A stretch of 64,000 nt of DNA, taken from Chelatococcus caeni. GTDB taxonomy: Bacteria > Pseudomonadota > Alphaproteobacteria > Rhizobiales > Beijerinckiaceae. Under the pieces are notes generated by a model that did no database searches, was not told where the DNA came from, and saw only the letters and a program-made list of their open reading frames with translations. Positions 17,458 to 24,746 of the stretch are shown here, piece after piece (position 1 is the stretch's first letter; each line of letters opens with the position of its first letter). The position numbers and the translations under genes were made by a program. Where the stretch lies: positions 784,451 through 848,450 of the forward strand of contig NZ_JACIEN010000002.1 in assembly GCF_014196925.1 (NCBI RefSeq), in the 5' to 3' direction.

Positions 17458-18105
17458 ATGGCGACGCTCGCCGACAGGCTGGACCGGTGCTATTCCGGCG
17501 CGATCTACGACGTCATGCGGGACATGGGCCTGAGGCCGGGCGTCCTGCCGCGCACGATCCGCGGCCTCGTGCCCGACCAGCGGGTCGCGGGTCCGGTCTT
17601 CACCGTGCGTGGCCGGCCCGATCCGGAGGTCGATGCGCATACCTCGCTGCTCGAATGGACGGGCCTCCTGTCCCGGGCGCCGGCTGGCCATGTCATCGTC
17701 TGCCAGCCGCAGGACGACACGCGCGCCCTCATGGGCGAATTGTCGGCGGAGGCGCTGAAGCTGCGCGGCGTGCGCGGCTACATCGTCGATGGCGGCTGCC
17801 GCGACACGGAACTGATCATCGAGCAGGGCTTTCCCGTCTTCTGCCGCTACACCACGCCGGTCGACATCGTCGCCGCGTGGCGGCCCGAGGCCTTCGACGA
17901 GCCGGTCACCATCGGCAACGTCACGATCCGTGCCGGCGACTTCGTCCTCGCCGACCGCGACGGCATCATCGTCATCCCGGCCGACCGGGCGAAGGAGATC
18001 ATCGCGCGTACCGAGGCCGTCATCGCGACGGAATCGGAACTGCGCCGCGCCATTCGCGCAGGCGAGGATCCGCAGCGGGCCTACCTGCAGTACGGCAAGT
18101 TCTGA
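17458..18105 (+). CDS. RraA family protein (aldolase-like)
   Basis: A 215-aa RraA-fold protein; the second in the window and clearly a distant paralogue of the one at 9696. The active-site loop GYIVDGGCRDTELIIEQGFP keeps the Asp and the Arg-Asp pair. The start MATLADRLDRCYSGAIYDVM follows AGGGAGGATCC; the reading frame is open far upstream but only as a shadow. It is followed 13 bases later by a FadR-type regulator and then a TctC receptor. Cleavage of a 4-hydroxy-2-oxo acid is the likely role. Confidence 0.88.
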   Translation: MATLADRLDRCYSGAIYDVMRDMGLRPGVLPRTIRGLVPDQRVAGPVFTVRGRPDPEVDAHTSLLEWTGLLSRAPAGHVIVCQPQDDTRALMGELSAEALKLRGVRGYIVDGGCRDTELIIEQGFPVFCRYTTPVDIVAAWRPEAFDEPVTIGNVTIRAGDFVLADRDGIIVIPADRAKEIIARTEAVIATESELRRAIRAGEDPQRAYLQYGKF

Positions 18106-18118
18106 GCGGAGGCGCGGC

Positions 18119-18820
18119 ATGGTTCGCAGGCAGAAGCCGGGCCGCATCGGCGCGGTGGTCGCAGCCCTCGGGGCCGAGATCGCCGGGGGCAGCCATGCCG
18201 AGGGGGCGACGCTGCCCGCCGAGCACGAGCTCGAGGCGCGGTTCGGCGTCAGCCGCAGCGTCGTGCGCGAGGCGATGAGGACCCTGGCGGCGAAGGGGCT
18301 CGTCAGCGTCGCGCCGCGCCACGGCACCCGCGTCCGCCCGCGCGCCGAATGGAGCCTGCTCGACCGTGACGTGCTGACTTGGCTGACGGGTGAGCGGGGG
18401 CCTGAGCGCGAGCTGCTCCTCGCGCTCGAGGAAACGCGCGCCATCATCGAGCCGGCAGCCGCCGCCCTAGCCGCGCAACGCGCAACGGCCGAAGACCAGC
18501 TGCGCCTGACGGAGGCGCTCGTCGCCATGCAGCGGGGGCGCACGGATGCCGCTGCCGCGGTGGCGGCCGACCGTGCCTTCCACCTCGCCGTGCTCGATGC
18601 CACGCACAACCCGGTGCTGCAGAGCTTTCGCGGAGCCATCGACGCGATCCTGTCGGCCATCTTCGCCGCCTCGATCGACGAGATGCGCTGGTTCGAGGAG
18701 AACCTGCCCAACCACGCCAGCGTCGTGGAGGCGATCCTGCGCCGGGACGCAGCGGCAGCCCGGCGCGCCATGGAAGCGACCATCGGCTTCACGCGCCGCA
18801 ATCTCGAGGCGCGGGGCTGA
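18119..18820 (+). CDS. GntR-family regulator, FadR/FCD type
   Basis: A 233-aa regulator. Winged HTH at about residues 8-75 (LPAEHELEARFGVSRSVVRE, then GLVSVAPRHGTRV), then an FCD domain of about 130 residues with the metal-ligand pattern (ETRAIIEPAAA, FHLAVLDATHNPVL, NHASVVEAILRRD). The ATG at 18119 follows GCGGAGGCG. It sits between the RraA gene and the TctC gene on the same strand and probably controls this small operon. Confidence 0.92.
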   Translation: MVRRQKPGRIGAVVAALGAEIAGGSHAEGATLPAEHELEARFGVSRSVVREAMRTLAAKGLVSVAPRHGTRVRPRAEWSLLDRDVLTWLTGERGPERELLLALEETRAIIEPAAAALAAQRATAEDQLRLTEALVAMQRGRTDAAAAVAADRAFHLAVLDATHNPVLQSFRGAIDAILSAIFAASIDEMRWFEENLPNHASVVEAILRRDAAAARRAMEATIGFTRRNLEARG

Positions 18821-18852
18821 ACGAAACCAACAAGGAAAGCGGAGGAACCCCC

Positions 18853-19824
18853 ATGTTCAAGCGCATCGTGTCGGCCGCCATCCTCTTGGGCGCGGCCATC
18901 GTGCCGGCACAGGCCGCCTGGCCGGACCGTCCCATCACGCTCATCGTGCCGTGGGCAGCCGGTGGCGGCACCGATGCGGTGGCCCGCGTCATCGCGTCGG
19001 GGCTCGAAAAGGAGCTCGGCCAGCCCGTCAACGTCGTCAACCGCACGGGCGGCGGCGGCGTGGTCGGCCACACCGAGATCGTCAGCGCCAAGCCGGACGG
19101 CTACACCATCGGCCTCGCCACCGCCGAGATCACCACCTACTACTGGGCCGGGACGGCACCGTTCACCTATGCCGACGTCACGCCGGTCGCGCTGGTGAAC
19201 TTCGACGCCGCCGCCCTCCATGTCGCCGCCGACAGCCCGTGGCAGGATGCGGCGCAGGCGCTCGATGCCATCAAGCAGGCGAAGCCGGGCACCTACAAGC
19301 TGTCGGGCATGCCGGTCGGCGCGGCATTCCATCTGGCCTTTGCCGGCCTGCTGCAGGCCGCCGACATCGATGCCAAGGCCGTGGCCGTCGTGCCGAGCCA
19401 GGGCGCCGCCCCCGGCTTCCAGGAACTCGCCTCGGGCGGCGTGCAGATCGTGCCGTCCTCGCTGCCCGAAGGGCGCGCGATGGTCGACGCCGGCCGCGTG
19501 AAGGCCCTGCTCGTGCTGGCCAACGAGCGCATTCCCGCCTTCCCGGACGTTCCCGTCGCCAAGGAGGCGATCGGCAAGGAGGTGGTCGGCGGCACATGGC
19601 GCGGGCTCGCCGCGCCGAAGGGCCTGCCCGACGACATCACCGCGAAGCTTACCGAGACCGTCGAGAAGGTCGTGAAGGCGCCGGAATTCGCGAAATTCAT
19701 GGCCGATCGCGGCTTTGGCGTCGCCTTTGCCAAGGGCAACGAATTCCGGATCTTCCTCGAGGACCAGCATGCCCGCAACGGCGAGCTCATGGGCGCGCTC
19801 GGCCTTCGCCAGCAGGGCAAGTGA
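18853..19824 (+). CDS. Orphan TctC/Bug-family substrate-binding protein
   Basis: A 323-aa periplasmic receptor. Signal peptide MFKRIVSAAILLGAAIVPAQ; mature protein starts near AAWPDRPITLIVPWAAGGGT, the Bug-family entry motif, followed by VNRTGGGGVVGHTE. The ribosome site is AAGCGGAGGAA. No tctA or tctB lies beside it. The nearest TTT membrane pair is at 1.8-4.1 kb, so it either feeds another permease or acts as a sensor protein. Gene order (RraA, FadR, TctC, DapA-like) suggests that its ligand feeds the lyase downstream. Confidence 0.92.
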   Translation: MFKRIVSAAILLGAAIVPAQAAWPDRPITLIVPWAAGGGTDAVARVIASGLEKELGQPVNVVNRTGGGGVVGHTEIVSAKPDGYTIGLATAEITTYYWAGTAPFTYADVTPVALVNFDAAALHVAADSPWQDAAQALDAIKQAKPGTYKLSGMPVGAAFHLAFAGLLQAADIDAKAVAVVPSQGAAPGFQELASGGVQIVPSSLPEGRAMVDAGRVKALLVLANERIPAFPDVPVAKEAIGKEVVGGTWRGLAAPKGLPDDITAKLTETVEKVVKAPEFAKFMADRGFGVAFAKGNEFRIFLEDQHARNGELMGALGLRQQGK

Positions 19825-19945
19825 CGGGCGCGAACCGTCATGCCGAACCTGTCGAGGCTGCACCCGCCCGGCCGGCAGCCTCGGCGGCACGGGTCCACCC
19901 TTTGCCGCGCCTTCCGGATGATGGGCGGCCCGACGAGAGAGCCAC

Positions 19946-20848
19946 ATGAACGCAAGCAGCCCATTCAGCGGCATCCACGCCGTCGTCTACGCCCTGTTCG
20001 ACGGGCATGAGCGGCTCGACCGGCAGGCGATGCGCCGGCAGACGCAGCTCTGCCTCGATGCGGGCGTTCACGGCATGGTGGCGCTCGGGCTCGCGACCGA
20101 GGTCGCCAAGCTGACGGCAGCCGAACGCCGCCAGCTGATGGACTGGGTGGCGCAGGACACGAATGGTCGCGTGCCGCTCGGCTTCACCATTTACGGCGCC
20201 TCGGTGGCCGAGCAGGTCGAGGGCGTCAAGGCCGCCGCGGCGGCGGGCGCCGACTGGGTCATCCTGCAGCCGCCGATGGTGGGCAGCTATGGCGCCGGGG
20301 AGTACATCGACTTCTTCGGCCGGGTCGCCGGATCGACCGATCTGCCCGTCGCCATCCAGAACGCACCGGCCTACATGGGGCGCGGCCTGTCGGCGGACGA
20401 CATCGTCACCCTCACGACACGCTTTCCCAACATCCGCCTGCTGAAGGGCGAGGGCGCGAGCATCGATATCGAGCGCCTCATTGCGACCACGGCCGGCCGG
20501 CTGCCGGTCTTCAACGGCCGCGGCGGGCTGGAGCTGATCGACAACCTGCGCGCCGGTTGCGTCGGCCTCATCCTGGCGCCCGAATGCATCGACCGCGCCG
20601 TGCACATCCACGAGCGCTGGCGGACCGGGGACGAAGAGGCTGCCATGGCGGGCTATGCGGAGATCCTCCCCGCCATCGTCTTCGTCATGCAGTCGCTGGA
20701 GACGATGATCGCCTATGGCAAGCGCCTGTTCGGCGAGCGCGCCGGGCTCGCGATCCACGACCGCGCGCCGGCGCTGCGGCCGACCGACTTCGGGCTCGAT
20801 ATGATGCGGCGCTACGCGCGCCGGCTTGGCCCCCTGACGGGGCGCTGA
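19946..20848 (+). CDS. DapA-family lyase/aldolase
   Basis: A 300-aa (beta/alpha)8 protein of the dihydrodipicolinate-synthase superfamily. The Schiff-base Lys is in RLLKGEG near residue 168. The usual GTTGE loop reads LGLATEVAKL, and the usual Y-N-x-P motif reads IQNAPAYMG, so the canonical catalytic Tyr is replaced by Gln, with another Tyr three residues after the Pro. This pattern argues against true DapA and for a 2-keto-3-deoxy-acid aldolase or dehydratase. Its neighbours (TctC receptor, RraA, sugar-acid dehydratases) fit cleavage of a 2-keto-3-deoxy sugar acid. It ends 40 bases from the convergent HlyD-like gene. Confidence 0.85.
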   Translation: MNASSPFSGIHAVVYALFDGHERLDRQAMRRQTQLCLDAGVHGMVALGLATEVAKLTAAERRQLMDWVAQDTNGRVPLGFTIYGASVAEQVEGVKAAAAAGADWVILQPPMVGSYGAGEYIDFFGRVAGSTDLPVAIQNAPAYMGRGLSADDIVTLTTRFPNIRLLKGEGASIDIERLIATTAGRLPVFNGRGGLELIDNLRAGCVGLILAPECIDRAVHIHERWRTGDEEAAMAGYAEILPAIVFVMQSLETMIAYGKRLFGERAGLAIHDRAPALRPTDFGLDMMRRYARRLGPLTGR

Positions 20849-20887
20849 CGGAGCGCTGCCCGGCTCGTCCGATCGCGGCCGTGACCC

Positions 20888-21898
20888 TCAATGCGCCCAA
20901 CAATAGCCGAAGGCGCAGCCCGAGACCGTCACCTTCTGCGACACGGCGAAGGAATTCGGCTGTTCGAGGCCGATCCGCACCAGCCGCGAGCGGTCGCGCG
21001 GGCGGAACATGTTCTGGAATTCGGCCGGCAATGCATCTGCGACCGTCAGGATGGATTCGATGCGCCCCCGCGCCGACTGAGCGCCGCCCTTCACCTTGAC
21101 GGGCATGGCCTCGGTGATTTCGAACAGATATTCGTCCGGCAGATAGGCCAGGATGTAGGACTGGCCGCCGTTGATCTGCATCAGCTCGTCGCCGAACTTC
21201 ACGATCTGCCCGGGGATCGGCACCTTGGCGCCGATGACGCCGGGTGCAATCGCACGCAGGTAGCCGTCGTCATAGAGCGCGCTCAGCTTGTCGATGGCCT
21301 CGCGAAAAATGGTGCGGGACCGCCTGAGGAGGATCAGCTCGTTCTCGGTCGCGGCCTTCTCGCTCTGCAGCGCCGCCAGGCGCTCGGCGGCCTGGAGGCT
21401 GTTGCGCAGGGCGTCGTCCTTCGACAGCAGGGAGACGATGCCCCGGCCGGAGATGGTGTCGAACTGGCTGGACGTCGCCCCGGTCTCCCGCGCCGTCCGT
21501 TCCGCCAGCGGCGCGACGGCTGCGATCGAGGTCAGCCTGCCGTTCAGCTGGCCCTCGCGGATGGAGAGCTCGCTGTCGCGCAGGTCGAAATTGGCGAGCT
21601 CGCGGATCATCTCGAAGGATTCGAGGCGGGCGAGCGGCGTTCCCGTCTCCACTTTGTCGCCCTCCTTGACATAGACCTCCATCACCTTGCCGGTGTAGCT
21701 GGCGCCGACCGAATAGCGCTCCTTGAGCACCGTGCCGTCGATCGAGAGGACGAACATGCTGCCGATCAGGTAGTAGGCCAGCGAACCGAGGAACAGGATG
21801 ACAAGCACGAGATAGACCGTGCGGCCGAGCCTGCCCGAAGCCGAGCGCTGCTGGGCATCCAGGAGGTCGACACGGGGTTGTTTGCGCAGGCGTTTCAC
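20888..21898 (-). CDS. HlyD-like membrane-fusion protein of a polysaccharide-synthase operon
   Basis: A 336-aa protein. One membrane helix at about residues 28-52 (VYLVLVILFLGSLAYYLIGS) is followed by a lipoyl-like half (IDGTVLKERYSVGASYTGKV), a helical hairpin of about 130 residues and the second lipoyl half (AIAPGVIGAKVPIPGQIVKF). A short soluble tail ends with two Cys (SGCAFGYCWAH). The likely start is GTG at 21898, just after the glycosyltransferase stop. It resembles the membrane-fusion partners that accompany synthase-type glycosyltransferases, such as the periplasmic part of Alg44, without a PilZ domain. It is the third gene of the operon. Confidence 0.82.
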   Translation of the reverse strand: MKRLRKQPRVDLLDAQQRSASGRLGRTVYLVLVILFLGSLAYYLIGSMFVLSIDGTVLKERYSVGASYTGKVMEVYVKEGDKVETGTPLARLESFEMIRELANFDLRDSELSIREGQLNGRLTSIAAVAPLAERTARETGATSSQFDTISGRGIVSLLSKDDALRNSLQAAERLAALQSEKAATENELILLRRSRTIFREAIDKLSALYDDGYLRAIAPGVIGAKVPIPGQIVKFGDELMQINGGQSYILAYLPDEYLFEITEAMPVKVKGGAQSARGRIESILTVADALPAEFQNMFRPRDRSRLVRIGLEQPNSFAVSQKVTVSGCAFGYCWAH

Positions 21899-21912
21899 GT
21901 GAGCACCCGTCT

Positions 21913-23190
21913 TTACCAGGGCCGCTGCATGCGGACCTTCATGGGGGTGTAGTTGTCGCGGTGCGAGCCCGAGAACGCCCATTCGTCGATGTAGGCCGAG
22001 AGGCGGACGAGGCGCATGACATAGGTCATGAACAGCGAATAGCCGGGCAGGAAGAGCAGGTTGCGCAGGAAGACGCGGCGGCCGGTGCACCAGGTGGACG
22101 CCGCCAGAATGAGCGTATCGATGATCATCAGGCCGATCTGCATGCCGACGAGGATGGCGAGCGCGAACGACCCGTACTGGACGAACAGCCAGACGAGATA
22201 GACGGGGAAGGCGAAGGCCGCGACCACGTTGAAGAGGGCGAAGTCCCACTCGTGGATGGCCTCGGTCAGGCGAAAGGCCGGCGACAGCGGGTTCATCAGC
22301 CGCGCATGCTTGCGGAAGCGGATCCAGATCGCGTCGCGCTCCCAGCGCAGGCGCTGGCGGATGTATTGGTAAAGCGTCACGGGCACGTCGGTGTAGCAGA
22401 TCGCTTCGGGCGCAAAGACGATGCGCCAGCCTTTCAGGCGCAGGCGGATGGTCGTGTCGAGATCCTCGCCACCACCGACATCGAAGCCGCCGATGTCGTC
22501 GAGCGCCCTGCGACGGAAGGCGCTGAACGCGCCTGAGGCGCAAACCACCTGGTTGACGGCGCCGGCGATGCGCTTGCCGACCGAGATCGACTGCAGATAT
22601 TCGATTTCCTGGAACTGCGTGATCACGCTCGCGCCGCTGTTCCTCGGCGCGATATCGCCGCAGACCGCCCCCACGCGCGGATCGGCGAAGGGCGCCACCA
22701 GGCGCTCGATGGCATAGCGGTCGAAGGAGCAGTCGCAATCGACATTGATGATGATGTCGCCGGTCACGAAGGCGCAGGCTAGATTGATGCCGCTCGACTT
22801 GCCGCCCCGGAGATCCGTGGACAGGACCCGCGTGGCAAGGCCGCGCCTGACGAGGTCCCGGGCGACGCCGCGCATGCGGTCAGTCGAGCCGTCGCTGGCG
22901 ATGACGATCTCGAACTCGCGCAGCGACTGCTCGTGCAGCGAGCGCACGCAGGCCTCGAGCGCCTGCTCCTCGTTGTGGCCGACGAGGATGATGCTGACGC
23001 TGGGGCGCGCCGAGGGTTCCTCCTCCGCCGGTGGCACGTGCTCGTCCGGCGAGCGCATGAGATGGCCGACGACCAGAAACGGCAGGATATAGCGGGGGAA
23101 CTCGAAGATCAGCGTGTACCAGAAGACCATCGCGATGCTGAGGGTCGTCTGGCTCAGCAGGAAGGAGAAGCCGAGCTCGAGCGCGGTCAC
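21913..23190 (-). CDS. Processive family-2 glycosyltransferase (polysaccharide synthase-like)
   Basis: A 425-aa inner-membrane GT2. An N-terminal hydrophobic stretch (about residues 8-45) precedes the catalytic domain SVSIILVGHNEEQALEACVR. The motifs of processive synthases are all present: Asp100 (IASDGST), D-x-D at 151-153 (VDCDCS), Glu242-Asp243 (GGGEDLD) and Q-x-x-R-W at 279-283 (QRLRW). Two or three C-terminal helices follow from about residue 312. It is shorter than cellulose synthase and has no PilZ domain. The start is GTG and overlaps the upstream stop (GTGA), so translation is coupled. It makes an unknown beta-linked polymer or oligosaccharide. Confidence 0.9.
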   Translation of the reverse strand: MTALELGFSFLLSQTTLSIAMVFWYTLIFEFPRYILPFLVVGHLMRSPDEHVPPAEEEPSARPSVSIILVGHNEEQALEACVRSLHEQSLREFEIVIASDGSTDRMRGVARDLVRRGLATRVLSTDLRGGKSSGINLACAFVTGDIIINVDCDCSFDRYAIERLVAPFADPRVGAVCGDIAPRNSGASVITQFQEIEYLQSISVGKRIAGAVNQVVCASGAFSAFRRRALDDIGGFDVGGGEDLDTTIRLRLKGWRIVFAPEAICYTDVPVTLYQYIRQRLRWERDAIWIRFRKHARLMNPLSPAFRLTEAIHEWDFALFNVVAAFAFPVYLVWLFVQYGSFALAILVGMQIGLMIIDTLILAASTWCTGRRVFLRNLLFLPGYSLFMTYVMRLVRLSAYIDEWAFSGSHRDNYTPMKVRMQRPW

Positions 23191-24539
23191 GGCTGGGCTC
23201 TTCCCAGGAGCTGCGCGATCGCGAGCCTCGCGTCGAGCTTGTAACGCAGGAGATGCTCGCTGCGGGCGAGCAGGCTGTGCAGCCATGCTTCCGCATGGGG
23301 CTCGAAACATTCGATCAGGATGTAGGCCACGTCCTCGGCCACGTGCAGCGAGCCGACGCCGGCCAGCCGGTTGCGGAGGTTCTCGACGAGCAGATCGCGC
23401 GACTTCTGGAAGGCTGGACGGCCGCTCGTTGCAATCAGCGCATCCTTGCCGGCAAAGCGGATCTCGGCGATTGCGGCGCGAGCACCGGCGGTGGCGTTGA
23501 GGCGCGCCACCTCCCGCTGCAGGGACACGGGCAGGTTCGCCGCGAGCACCGCGGCGTGTCCCTCGAGGAAGGCCCTGGCGGCATCGGTGAGCGAATAGCT
23601 GAAAAGATCGACGCGGTTGGCGGCATCGCCGTCCATGCGGGCGCTGCAGTCGAGGCAGACGAAGCCGACCTCGAGCTCGGAGGAGGTGGTGTCGCAGGTG
23701 TTGCAGACATGGGCGTGACCGGGGCGGTCGTAGTCCTTGCCGTAGTTGCGCAGCTGCCGCTTGCACTTGGGACAGACGAGCGCCGTGCCGTGGCGGAACA
23801 GCTCTTCCGGCATGAGGGCGGCGCAGTGGAAGTGATGGATGAGGGCGGTCTCGCGCAGGTCCGCCGAGCGGCAGGAGGGGCACTCCTCGCGCGCGCTCAG
23901 CCGGCGCGAGCGGCAGGAACGACATTCGTGCAGGCGATCGAGGAAGGTCTTCTTGAGGAAGCCGCGCAGGACGAACTCCTCGGCGATCGGAACGACCCGG
24001 GCGGCTGAAAAGAAGCCGGGATAGCAGACGGCTTCCGGCGTCAGCGGATAGCGCATGCCGCGCAACGGCCGGCCGGAGACATACATGTGCGCCAGGATCT
24101 CGAGGTCCGGCTCGCGGGTATGGCGATATTGCGGGGCGAGCCTCTCGCGCTGCTGCCGGAAACCGACGATGCGTCTTGCGGTCTCGGACCAGGTGTTGGG
24201 GCGCATGATGTCGAAGGCGGCGTCGGCGAATTCCCCCGCCCGGCCCTTGATATCGATCATCGGCAGCTGCAGCCCGCCGACGAAGTCGCGGATATCGTGC
24301 AGCGGCGAGGAACTGCGCTCATCGGAAAAGAGGATGGCGTCGACGTCATCCCCTTCCGCCGGGTCGAACAGCCAGCCGAAGACGATGTCGAGGTGAGGCG
24401 GGATGCGCGGAAACCAGCGGACGCGCGGCTTCCAGGAGAGTCCGGCCTCGCGCCACACGGTGAAGATCTGGCCGACGAGCTGCGCCCAGGCGGTCATCAC
24501 GCCGCTTGTGGAAGGGGAGGGGCCAGTGGGTAGCGTCAT
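23187..24539 (-). CDS. TackOD1-type multi-zinc-ribbon protein
   Basis: A 450-aa soluble protein. A central block of five C-x2-C pairs (206/209, 220/223, 256/259, 279/282, 295/298) with an HHFHC core at 235-239 and GTALVCPKCKRQLRNYGKDY matches the TackOD1 output domain as I know it. The N-terminal 130 residues look receiver-like but have no clear phosphorylation site. The C-terminal 140 residues (FAGKDALIATSGRPAFQKSR, then LHVAEDVAYILIECF) resemble a degenerate GGDEF-type fold, but no GGDEF motif is present. The start MTLPTGPS at 24539 is preferred over an ATG at 24668. It leads the operon with the GT2 and HlyD-like genes and is probably its regulator. Confidence 0.7.
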   Translation of the reverse strand: MTLPTGPSPSTSGVMTAWAQLVGQIFTVWREAGLSWKPRVRWFPRIPPHLDIVFGWLFDPAEGDDVDAILFSDERSSSPLHDIRDFVGGLQLPMIDIKGRAGEFADAAFDIMRPNTWSETARRIVGFRQQRERLAPQYRHTREPDLEILAHMYVSGRPLRGMRYPLTPEAVCYPGFFSAARVVPIAEEFVLRGFLKKTFLDRLHECRSCRSRRLSAREECPSCRSADLRETALIHHFHCAALMPEELFRHGTALVCPKCKRQLRNYGKDYDRPGHAHVCNTCDTTSSELEVGFVCLDCSARMDGDAANRVDLFSYSLTDAARAFLEGHAAVLAANLPVSLQREVARLNATAGARAAIAEIRFAGKDALIATSGRPAFQKSRDLLVENLRNRLAGVGSLHVAEDVAYILIECFEPHAEAWLHSLLARSEHLLRYKLDARLAIAQLLGRAQP

Positions 24540-24746
24540 GACCGTCCCTCGAACGTCCTGTCGGCGGACCCCGCGCAGGACGCGTTTGCGATCCGAACCG
24601 ATCCGGACAAGTGTATCCGTCGGCGGACCTCCCGGCCCACGAACGTCAGACTTTAGAGCAAGCCGCAAGCCATGGCATGATGCTGGGCTAATCGGATCGG
24701 GTGATCGGAGAGCCTTTGCAAGGCGTGGATGGCAGGTTTCCGGCCG

